A stretch of 64,000 nucleotides of DNA, from contig JAUIJB010000005.1 of the NCBI GenBank assembly GCA_030430455.1, positions 1-64,000 of the forward strand. The letters are read 5' to 3'. Below, piece by piece: positions 45,741 through 53,104 of this stretch. Source of the DNA: Verrucomicrobiia bacterium. GTDB lineage: Bacteria; Verrucomicrobiota; Verrucomicrobiia; Verrucomicrobiales; Akkermansiaceae. A model generated the notes under the pieces. It searched no databases, had not been told where the DNA came from, and saw only the letters and a list, made by a program, of their open reading frames with translations. Made by a program: the position numbers and the translations under genes. Every line of letters starts with the position of its first letter. Positions within the stretch are counted from its first letter, which is position 1.

Positions 45741-46163
45741 GCTGGGGAGTGGAGTGATGCCGCCGGTTGGCGGTGCGGACCGGCTGGAAAGCGCCGGCCT
45801 GGCAACCAAGCGACTGGGGAGTGGTGGCGGAGTGCAGGCAATAGGTCCCATAAGTCCTATAGGACCTATCGGAGCATCTCATGCGCTCCTCAGTGTCGGC
45901 CCTGGCGCTGCGAAGATGGGCGGGGCGGGAGTTCACCTTCCGGAGCGGTCCCAAGTGCAAGGGTGAGGCGCAGCCTCACGCCATATAGGTCCTATAGGTC
46001 CTATAGGTCTTATGCCCTGCACTTCGCCACCTCACCCAGCCGCTTGGTTGCCCAACCAGCACTTTCCAGCCGGTCCGCACCGCCAACCGGCCCCACGACC
46101 CCTCCACTCCCCAGCCGCTCATCGCCCAACCGGCACTTTCCGGCCGGTCCGCACCGCCACCAC
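45741..46163. repeat. Compound inverted/direct repeat element with CTATAGG blocks
   Basis: In the 646-base gap between the S1-protein gene and the sugar dehydrogenase gene, three copies of a repeat of about 60 bases occur, with core ACTTTCCAGCCGGTCCGCAC plus CGCCAACCGG. One lies inverted at 45763-45790 and two direct at 46061-46090 and 46135-46163. They are flanked by CCTATAGG palindromic blocks (45848-45870 and 45983-46010), and CTTGGTTGCC and CTCCCCAG motifs are also repeated. No gene is supported in this gap. Confidence 0.8.
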
Positions 46164-46319
46164 GCCTCACGGCGCCTCCCCCCCTCCCAGCCGCCACGCC
46201 CACGGGCAGCTTGTCATCCGCTGCGGCGCGGCTTGATCCGGTCCGGAACCCGTGTAGCAAGGAGGCGGGAAAGGCTGACACCGTCCCCACCCGGGACGAT
46301 CCCCTCCCCGACCCACCCG

Positions 46320-47792
46320 ATGAAGGCAAACCCAGCCAGCCAAGGCCGGCCGACCCCTCCTGGTTCCCCCCACCGGGCGGGCGCGCTCGCCGCCATCGCC
46401 GCCATCGCCGCGATGGCGGCGTCCCCCGCCGCGGCCGACACCGACCTGCTTCCCGAGGGCTACAGCCTTGCGCTTGCCCGATCCGGCAGCGACGTCGCCA
46501 ACATCACCCAGATGGCGTTCCGCCCGGGCGACCTCGGCCACGTGTTTGCGGCACGGGCCCTCGGCAACAACGCGCGGGTGAGCCGCTACGACTACGACCC
46601 GCTGACCGGCCTGCTGTCCAACGAGGTCGCGGTGGTGGCGAATCCCGACAACCGGCAGATCGTCGGAATCGCCTTTCACGGCGACGACCTCTACGTGACC
46701 TTCGACTATGGCGGCAGCCGTACCTCGCGCCCGGGGGACGGGCGGATCGCGAGGTTCCGCGACATCGACGGCGACGGCTTCCACGAGCTCCGCCACGACA
46801 TCGTCCACGGGATCAACAAGGGAAGCCATGGCCTCGGCCACCTCCAGGTCCGCGGGGACAGCCTCTTCGCCGGGATCGGCGCGGTGGGCCGCAAGGGCGA
46901 CCCGGCCGAGGAGAACCTCTACAGCTGCACGGTCGCCTTCATCGGGGACCTGACCCAGGTGAGCACGGTGGCCGGCGAGATCGGGGGCGACTTCAAGGGG
47001 CCGCTCAACCACCTCGCCGGGGAGGACGACTGGCTCGACCCCGACGGGCCGACCCACCTGCTGCGCTACTTCGCGAGCGGCTTCCGCAACCCCTTCGGAA
47101 TCGCCTTCGACCCGGATGGCGACCTGTGGGTGACGGTCAACGGCAACAGCGACGAGGGGTTCCTCTCCGACGACTTCATCTACCGCAAGGTCGGCTACGG
47201 CGACATGGGCGAGTTCCCGCTCCAGTACCCCGGCCAGGAACAGCCCTTCGCCCGCCACATCATGGGAACCCCCATCACCCACCTCGTGAACCTCGGGGTC
47301 TCGCCCTCACCGGGCGGCCTGGACTTCATCCTCGAGGGGCCGGATGCGGGCAAGGCGCTGGTCGGCCAGCTCGGCGCCACCAATGACAACCAGCTCGGCC
47401 GCGACCTGCTCCTCGTCGACCCCGAATCGGGGGCATGGGAGCGGATCTACCGGTTCGAACCGGACCCGCTGCCATCGGGCAGGGATTCCTACGCGATCTC
47501 CGACGTGGTCCGCGACCCCTTCGGTCGCTTCCTCGTCCCCGACTTCGGCCACAGCCGGGTCTTGCGGCTCGAGACGCCTCTGCCGACGCCCCGGCTGAGG
47601 GGAGTCGTCTCCGGAGGCAAGGTTGGCCTGACCTGGCCACTGACCGGCATCGACTGGACGCTGGAGTCGTCGCCCAGCCTGGAGGAGGAATCGTGGGAGG
47701 AGGTCGAGGAACCCGTCGAGCTCAACGAATCGGGAGTTTCGGTCGAGGTCCCGCAGGCCGGGGCCTGGCAATTCTTCCGGCTGCGGAGATGA
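46320..47792 (+). CDS. Secreted sugar dehydrogenase-type propeller protein
   Basis: A 490-residue exported protein with a beta-propeller of the PQQ-dependent glucose/sorbosone dehydrogenase type. A signal peptide with GALAAIAAIAAMAASPAAAD precedes repeats such as DIVHGINKGSHGLGHLQVRG, FASGFRNPFGIAFDPDGDLW, and the later YAISDVVRDPFGRFLVPDFG. The motif FRNPFGIAFDP is typical of the family. The C-terminal 70 residues form the module of verrucomicrobial secreted proteins (IDWTLESSPSLEEES). The ATG at 46320 was taken. Whether PQQ is bound is not known; the family includes sugar oxidases and other propellers. Confidence 0.85.
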   Translation: MKANPASQGRPTPPGSPHRAGALAAIAAIAAMAASPAAADTDLLPEGYSLALARSGSDVANITQMAFRPGDLGHVFAARALGNNARVSRYDYDPLTGLLSNEVAVVANPDNRQIVGIAFHGDDLYVTFDYGGSRTSRPGDGRIARFRDIDGDGFHELRHDIVHGINKGSHGLGHLQVRGDSLFAGIGAVGRKGDPAEENLYSCTVAFIGDLTQVSTVAGEIGGDFKGPLNHLAGEDDWLDPDGPTHLLRYFASGFRNPFGIAFDPDGDLWVTVNGNSDEGFLSDDFIYRKVGYGDMGEFPLQYPGQEQPFARHIMGTPITHLVNLGVSPSPGGLDFILEGPDAGKALVGQLGATNDNQLGRDLLLVDPESGAWERIYRFEPDPLPSGRDSYAISDVVRDPFGRFLVPDFGHSRVLRLETPLPTPRLRGVVSGGKVGLTWPLTGIDWTLESSPSLEEESWEEVEEPVELNESGVSVEVPQAGAWQFFRLRR

Positions 47793-47859
47793 CGCCCCGC
47801 AGTCGCTTCGGGTGCCGTCCCTTTCCCGATCGACCGGCGGACTCACCGGGCACCCCGGA

Positions 47860-48471
47860 TCAGCACGCCGCGCGCGCCGGTCTCGTGCCGGGCCGCATCA
47901 GGTTGCGCACCGAGCGGTAGCGGCCGCCGCCGGCGAGGTAGCGATCGAGCGAGCCGCGGGTCACCTCGTCGAGCAGGCCGATCAGCGGTTGCTCGACCCG
48001 CGGGATCGCCTGCATGGCGGCGCGCACCGCGCGGTCCCAGCGACGGTAGAAGCTCCACGCGTCGCCCGGCCGGATCCGCCCACGGCAGCGTCGCCGGCCG
48101 CAGGCGCAGTCCATTTCCCACTCGAGGTTGAACAGGCCGTACTCGTCGGTGATCTCCTCGCCCGCGGCGATGTCGCGCAAGGCGAGCTCGAAGCCCCACG
48201 CGGTGCTCATCGTGTTCGGCTCGCAGGAGTGGTTGACGAACTTCGCCGAGTCCCAGCTGAGCACGCGGATGCCGCGGACATCGATGAAGGAGTACTTTTC
48301 CGCGAGCTCGCGGCTGGTCACGTCGAGTGCCCCGTAGTGTTCCGGGGTGATCTCGATGTCGAGCGGGTCCTGGACGAAGACCAGGGTTCCCATGGGGATG
48401 TCCCGGCTGGCGAAGACGCCGTAGCCGACTTCGGGGCTGACGAGCCGGAGCTCGGTCGCGGGGTGGATCAT
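47860..48471 (-). CDS. SET-domain protein (lysine methyltransferase family)
   Basis: A 203-residue protein with a compact SET domain. The N-terminal part GYGVFASRDIPMGTLVF is the start of the domain, FVNHSCEPN (78-86) is the cofactor-binding motif, GEEITDEYG (104-112) holds the catalytic tyrosine, and a cysteine-rich post-SET motif DCACGRRRCRG follows (121-131) for zinc. SET enzymes transfer a methyl group from SAM to lysine, mainly in eukaryotic histones; bacterial members are rare and their targets mostly unknown. The start is ATG at 48471. It is convergent with the sugar dehydrogenase-type gene. Confidence 0.9.
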   Translation of the reverse strand: MIHPATELRLVSPEVGYGVFASRDIPMGTLVFVQDPLDIEITPEHYGALDVTSRELAEKYSFIDVRGIRVLSWDSAKFVNHSCEPNTMSTAWGFELALRDIAAGEEITDEYGLFNLEWEMDCACGRRRCRGRIRPGDAWSFYRRWDRAVRAAMQAIPRVEQPLIGLLDEVTRGSLDRYLAGGGRYRSVRNLMRPGTRPARAAC

Positions 48472-48645
48472 GGATGGCAGTCGAATGCCCGGCACGATTC
48501 CCGGCCCAACCAGGAGTTTCCACAACTCCCCTTCACGGCCGCCGGTAACCTCGCCGTCGAACGCTGCATCTAGCCCGTCCGCGCCGGCTGTCAAGCCGCC
48601 GCAGCGGCGGCCGCTTCCCCGGGTTCAGCTCCTCGGGCTCCATGC

Positions 48646-49890
48646 CTACCCGCGACCCGCCGCGCCCAGCTTGAGGGCCATCGCCCCACCCACCAGGCAC
48701 GCCGCCGCGTAGAACCCCAGGGCCGCCAGCGGCGACCACGCCTGCAGGGGCGCCACCGCCCCGCCGATCACCAGCAGGGCGGCGGCGATGACCGTGTTCG
48801 AGGCCGCCACCGCGTCGGTCCGCCGGTCGCCCTCGAAGGCATCCACCACCCAGGTCTTGCGGCCCATCCGCACCCCGGCATAGCCGAAATTGAAGAGCAG
48901 GAAGATCAACGGCCACATCGCCGGGTGGTCCGCCCCCTGCGGCGAGAGCCAGGCCAGCAGCAGGCCGGCCGCGCCGACCCCGGCGGAAACCCACCCCCCC
49001 CAGGCCATCGCACGATGGGCGGCGCGGTCGGCAAGCTTCCCCCACAGGAAGGAACTCGTTGCGCTGGCGATCCCGGCCGCGACGACGAAGCCAGCCAGCG
49101 ACCAGGCCGACTCCGAGCGGCTGCGCCCGATGACCACCAGCACCGGCGAGGCCAGCGCGGTCCCCAGCAGCAGGCTGCGGGCGATCACGAACTGGCGCAG
49201 GCGGTCGTCGGCGGCGACGAGCTTCAATCGCTCCCACCAGCCGGCGGCATCGCCTCCTCCTTTGCCATCCTCTCGACCGTCGTCCGGCTCGCCGACCATC
49301 GCATAGAAGCCGGCGCCGAGGACCCACAGCAGCGAGGCCCCGAGCACCACCATCGCCAGCAGCCGGGCCCCGGCCTCGTCACGCCAGACCAGCAGCAGGG
49401 CCGCGGCGGCGGAAAGCAGGCCGGAGACGGTGTTGGCGATGCCGCCGACCCGGCCGCGAAACCCCTTGGGCACGGTCCGCCCGAGCACGTCCTTGGAACT
49501 GATCGAACAGAACGCCCGGGCCAGCGCGAAGGCCGCCAAGGCCAGCAGCACCAGCCAGCCCGCCCAGCGCGGCGGGGCGAGCAGGGCGGCCAGCCCCATC
49601 GCGGCGACCGCCACGCCCTGGGCGAGCGCGCCGGCGACGTAGACCCACTTGCGACGGCGGACCTGCTTGACCCGGCCCGACACGAACAGCTGCGGCAGCA
49701 TCGACCCGGACTCGCGGACCGGCACCAGCATCGAGATGACCCCTCCCGGCGCTCCCAGCGCCGACAGCATCCAGGTCAGCACCGTCTTGGGGTTGATCAG
49801 GACGTCACCGAGCTTGGTGAAGCTCTGGGCCACGATGATCCACGCCGCATTGCGCCGCTCCCGGCTGGTCATTTCGTCGGCCTCGCCCAT
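48646..49890 (-). CDS. MFS-family transporter
   Basis: A 414-residue protein with about 12 hydrophobic segments, for example WVYVAGALAQGVAVAAMGLA, LLSAAAALLLVWRDEAG and LLVIGGAVAPLQAWSPLAAL. The positively charged loop VSGRVKQVRRRKW after the second segment is typical of the major facilitator superfamily. The substrate is unknown. The start was set at the ATG at 49890, preceded by GGGGGAGAG at good distance; ATG 49899 is also possible. It shares a divergent spacer with the rhodanese lipoprotein gene, filled by a perfect inverted repeat. Confidence 0.8.
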   Translation of the reverse strand: MGEADEMTSRERRNAAWIIVAQSFTKLGDVLINPKTVLTWMLSALGAPGGVISMLVPVRESGSMLPQLFVSGRVKQVRRRKWVYVAGALAQGVAVAAMGLAALLAPPRWAGWLVLLALAAFALARAFCSISSKDVLGRTVPKGFRGRVGGIANTVSGLLSAAAALLLVWRDEAGARLLAMVVLGASLLWVLGAGFYAMVGEPDDGREDGKGGGDAAGWWERLKLVAADDRLRQFVIARSLLLGTALASPVLVVIGRSRSESAWSLAGFVVAAGIASATSSFLWGKLADRAAHRAMAWGGWVSAGVGAAGLLLAWLSPQGADHPAMWPLIFLLFNFGYAGVRMGRKTWVVDAFEGDRRTDAVAASNTVIAAALLVIGGAVAPLQAWSPLAALGFYAAACLVGGAMALKLGAAGRG

Positions 49891-49905
49891 CGGCGCCATC
49901 TCTCC

Positions 49906-50003
49906 CCCAAGGAGCGGGGATTTGCAATCACCGGCGCGATGCCGGGAGAGGTGACGAAGCTCATGGGTCCTCCGTCGGGGATTGCAAATCCCCGCTCCTT
50001 GGG
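49906..50003. repeat. Perfect 24-base inverted repeat
   Basis: The left arm (49906-49929, beginning CCCAAGGAGCGGGGATTTGC) and right arm (49980-50003) are perfect complements, separated by 50 bases. The repeat occupies the whole space between the divergent MFS and rhodanese genes, and overlaps their likely promoters. It could form a cruciform, or be a mobile palindromic repeat. Confidence 0.9.
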
Positions 50004-50049
50004 TGGAACCCGGGGTTTCCACGGTGATGCCAGCCGTCTAGACTCGGCC

Positions 50050-50559
50050 ATGCGCCTCCTTTCCGCCGCCCTGGTCCTCATGCTCGCCGCCTGCGCGGAA
50101 CCCCCGCGCGAAGACCCGCCGCCGGTGGTCCCCACGGCGCCGGAGTCCGCCACCGCCGAGGTGGCCGCGAAGCCCGCCCCCCCTGCCAGTATCGGTGCCA
50201 ACGCCACCACCAATGCCGAGGGCCGGATGAGCGTGATCGACCTGACCACCTGCTTCGAGCTCCAGCAAACCGGGCGCCTCCTGCTCTACGACGTCCGCCC
50301 GACCTTCGTCCGCGCCTTCGGGGCGATCCCCGGCTCGGTCTCGTGGCCGAAGGACCGGTTCGAGGCCGGACTGCCGCAGCACGAGCCCGAGGTCCGCGCC
50401 GCGGTCGCCGCCGGAAAGGCGGTCGTGCTCTACTGCACCGATGCCGACTGCCCCGACTCCCACACCGTCGCCACCCGCCTCGCCGCGCGCGGCCACGACG
50501 TCGCCATCCTCGAGGGCGGCTTCGCCGACTGGAAGACCGCCGGCCTGCCGGTGGACTGA
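50050..50559 (+). CDS. Rhodanese-like lipoprotein
   Basis: A 169-residue exported protein. The lipoprotein signal MRLLSAALVLMLAAC gives the lipobox cysteine at residue 15, followed by a Pro/Ala-rich linker (about 20-50). The rhodanese domain (about 60-165) has LLLYDVRPTFVRAFGAIPGS, the active-site loop CTDADC after VVLY, and VAILEGGFADWKTAGLPVD. These domains transfer sulfur or bind oxidised cysteine; in the periplasm the role is unknown. The ATG is at 50050. Confidence 0.9.
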   Translation: MRLLSAALVLMLAACAEPPREDPPPVVPTAPESATAEVAAKPAPPASIGANATTNAEGRMSVIDLTTCFELQQTGRLLLYDVRPTFVRAFGAIPGSVSWPKDRFEAGLPQHEPEVRAAVAAGKAVVLYCTDADCPDSHTVATRLAARGHDVAILEGGFADWKTAGLPVD

Positions 50560-50751
50560 GGGTGCCACCGAAATCCGAATTTTCTTGCCTGACGCGCCCC
50601 ACTCTGTCACCGCAATCGGGTGGTCCGCGCCGTGGCATGTCCAAGGCCTGGAGCTTTGCCAGGTGAGTTTTGATATTCGGTGGTAATCTGAAACCCGATT
50701 CACGGGAACAGTCCGCGACTCAACGACGGATCGCGCGAACCACTTGATACC

Positions 50752-51036
50752 ATGAAAATGTATGTGGGGAATCTCCCCTTCAGCAGCAGCGAACAGGACC
50801 TTCAGAGCCTGTTCGGAGAGTATGGCACCGTCACCGACGTGCACGTCCCGACCGACCGTGACTCCGGCCGCCCGCGTGGCTTCGCCTTCGTGACGATGGA
50901 TTCCAAGGAGGCCATGAACGCCGCCATCGAGGCCCTCGACGGCAAGGATTACCAGGGCCGTGCGCTCCGGATCAACGAGGCCCGGGCCCGTGAGGAACGC
51001 CCCGGCGGACCCCGCCGTGGTGCCGGTCGCTACTGA
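50752..51036 (+). CDS. Small RRM RNA-binding protein
   Basis: A 94-residue protein with one RNA-recognition motif. RNP2 is KMYVGNL (residues 2-8) and RNP1 is RGFAFVTM (42-49). The C-terminus is a Gly/Arg-rich tail ([14 protein letters not shown]). Bacterial RRM proteins of this type (Rbp family in cyanobacteria and others) bind single-stranded RNA, and some respond to cold. It has a long leader of 190 bases and a strong terminator after it, so it is transcribed alone. Confidence 0.95.
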   Translation: MKMYVGNLPFSSSEQDLQSLFGEYGTVTDVHVPTDRDSGRPRGFAFVTMDSKEAMNAAIEALDGKDYQGRALRINEARAREERPGGPRRGAGRY

Positions 51037-51058
51037 CCGCTCCACCCAACCTTCCCAA

Positions 51059-51092
51059 GGGCGGCCCCGGATTCCGGGCGCCGCCTTTTTTC
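51059..51092 (+). terminator. Rho-independent terminator after the RRM gene
   Basis: The stem GGCGGCCCCGG / CCGGGCGCCGCC with loop ATT is followed by TTTTTT, 23 bases after the stop codon. Confidence 0.93.
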
Positions 51093-51169
51093 ATGGCCCC
51101 GCCGCCGCTCCCGCCAGGCGGGTTGTGCGAGTCCCGGGAAACAACCCGGATCGAGAGCTTTGGAGAAAG

Positions 51170-51500
51170 GAAACCGCGGATCGACGCAGATGAACGCCGA
51201 TGAACCCGATGACGGGGAGTCATACGAGTTCTGAGAATCCATCCGACCCTGTGAGGTTCACCGGAAGGGAAGCCGCAGATTGCGCAGATTAGCGCAGATG
51301 GATTCTGAATTCTGCGTCAATCTGCGAACCGGAGCGCAGCGGAGATGGCCCTTAGGCAAATCTGCGGCCATCTCACCCGACCAGGAGAGTCAGGTTGTTT
51401 CACTGACACGGTATCATCCGCGAACGGGGGTGAGGCGGCGATGGCCCATGGGCAAAGCCGGCGCAATCCGCGGCCATTCATCGCAACCAAAGGCCGGGGC
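51170..51500. repeat. Repeat-rich spacer with GATGGCC palindromes
   Basis: The spacer 51093-51517 has no gene. It holds GAGATGGCC (51342-51350) with its complement GGCCATCTC (51366-51374), an outer repeat GCAGATTGCGCAG matched by CTGCGTCAATCTGC (51278-51325), and a second similar copy near 51435-51485 (CGATGGCCCATGGGCAAAG). A frame across it codes for a repeated peptide RTG..RRWP.GK..AI, but this follows from the DNA repeat. Confidence 0.7.
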
Positions 51501-51517
51501 GCTTCCCGGAAACGGCA

Positions 51518-53011
51518 TCACTTGAACAGCCACCCCGCCAGCACGGTCAGCGCCACGACGAAGACCAGGTTGAGCACCACGCCCACCCGCATCATCCGGC
51601 GCTGGGGGATCAGGCCGGTGCCGAAGACGATCGCGTTCGGCGGCGTGGCGACCGGCAGCATGAAGGCGCAGGAGGCCGCCAGCGCCAGCGGCATCACCAG
51701 CTTGCCGGGCGCGAGGTCGAGTTGCCCGGCGACCGAGAAGAAGATCGGCACCAGCAGGGCGGCGGTGGCGGTGTTGCTGGACAACTCGGTCAGGAAGATC
51801 ACGAAGGCGACCACCGCGGCGATGACCAGGAACAGGGGCAGCGGCCCGACCAGGCCGGCGAAGCCCTGCGCCAGGTAGAGGCTCGCGCCGGTCTTGCCGA
51901 GCACCGAGCTCAGCGTGATGCCACCGCCGAAGAGCAGCAGCACGCCCCAGTCGGTGCCGCGGTCGATGTCGCGCCAGCGCACCACGCGGAAGTAGAGCAG
52001 CGCCATCACCGCGGCAAGGGCCACCAGCGAGTCCATCGACCCGCTCACCCCGAGCCAGCGCGCCAGCGGCTTACCCCCCATCCAGCACAGCGCCGTCAGG
52101 CCGAAGACCACCAGGGTCATCACGCGGTGCCAGTTGAAGGTGAAGTGCTCGCGCTTGAAGTGGACCCGCCCCGGGTTCTCCGGCCGGCACAGGATCCACA
52201 GCATGACCATCATGAGCGGCAGCAGCACCAGCACCGCCGGGATCCCGAAGCCCATCCACTGGCGGAAGGTGATGCCGAGCTTCTCCGCCGCGATCGCGTT
52301 CGGCGGGCTGCCCACGATCGTGCCGATCCCGCCGACGCTTGCCGAGTAGGCCACGCCGAGCAGCAGGAAGATCGTGGTACGGTCGCTCGCGCCGAGGCTC
52401 GCGCGGATCCCGAGCACCAGCGGGATCAGCATCGCCGTGGTCGCGGTGTTGCTCATCCACATCGACAACACCGCGGTCACCGCGAAGAGCAGCACGCTGA
52501 CCGCGACGAAGCTCCCCCGGCCCGCGACCAGCACCCGGTTGGCGACCCAGCGGTCGAGCCCCTGGTAGGCCATCGCCGAGGCCAGCGCGAAGCCGCCGAA
52601 GAAGAGGAAGATCAGCGGATGCGCGAAGCCGGCCAGGGCCTCCTGCATGTCCATCACCCCGCTGCCGGCCGCCAGCACCGGCACCAGCATGGCCGTCGCC
52701 GCCAGCGGCAGCGCCTCGGTGAGCCACAGGAAGGCGATGCATACGAAGATGCCCAGGCCGATCGCCACCTGGGCCGGATCGAGCCCCGACTCCGCCGGGG
52801 TCTCGGGGTGGATGAAGCGCACCGCCAGCACCATCGAGGTGAGGGCGACCAGCACCAGCCAAGTGCGCCGCCGCTTCAGGAAGGGCCGGAACATGTCCGT
52901 GCCCTCGACGTCCTCCCGCGGGTAGCGCACCCCGTGGTAGGTCGCCTTGGCCCGCTCGACGTGGTCGCTGTTGGCTTCGTCGATCGGGCCGGGATCCGGA
53001 TCCTCCGCCAT
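51518..53011 (-). CDS. DASS/SLC13-family sodium-coupled carboxylate transporter
   Basis: A 497-residue membrane protein with about 11-12 transmembrane segments. The substrate and sodium signature of the family appears twice: SMWMSNTATTAMLIPLVLGI in the first half and ELSSNTATAALLVPIFF in the second. The motif VGGIGTIVGSPPNAIAAEKL and VATPPNAIVFGTGLIPQ complete the two symmetrical halves. Family members import dicarboxylates, citrate or sulfate with sodium; the exact substrate is not told by the sequence. The ATG is at 53011 and a hydrophilic N-terminus of about 45 residues comes before the first segment. Confidence 0.93.
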   Translation of the reverse strand: MAEDPDPGPIDEANSDHVERAKATYHGVRYPREDVEGTDMFRPFLKRRRTWLVLVALTSMVLAVRFIHPETPAESGLDPAQVAIGLGIFVCIAFLWLTEALPLAATAMLVPVLAAGSGVMDMQEALAGFAHPLIFLFFGGFALASAMAYQGLDRWVANRVLVAGRGSFVAVSVLLFAVTAVLSMWMSNTATTAMLIPLVLGIRASLGASDRTTIFLLLGVAYSASVGGIGTIVGSPPNAIAAEKLGITFRQWMGFGIPAVLVLLPLMMVMLWILCRPENPGRVHFKREHFTFNWHRVMTLVVFGLTALCWMGGKPLARWLGVSGSMDSLVALAAVMALLYFRVVRWRDIDRGTDWGVLLLFGGGITLSSVLGKTGASLYLAQGFAGLVGPLPLFLVIAAVVAFVIFLTELSSNTATAALLVPIFFSVAGQLDLAPGKLVMPLALAASCAFMLPVATPPNAIVFGTGLIPQRRMMRVGVVLNLVFVVALTVLAGWLFK

Positions 53012-53104
53012 GACGGGTTCCTTATCCCCGCCCGGCCGCCGGCCATCAAGTCCGGCCCTTGCATCCCCTTCGCGGATCCTCTCTTTCCGGGGAAGCGGGT
53101 GATA

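Noticed and set aside
51280..51525. An 81-residue frame with a repeated peptide RTG..RRWP.GK..AI
   Set aside because: It lies in a spacer made of repeated DNA, so the peptide repeat is a by-product of the DNA repeat; no ribosome-binding site was seen.
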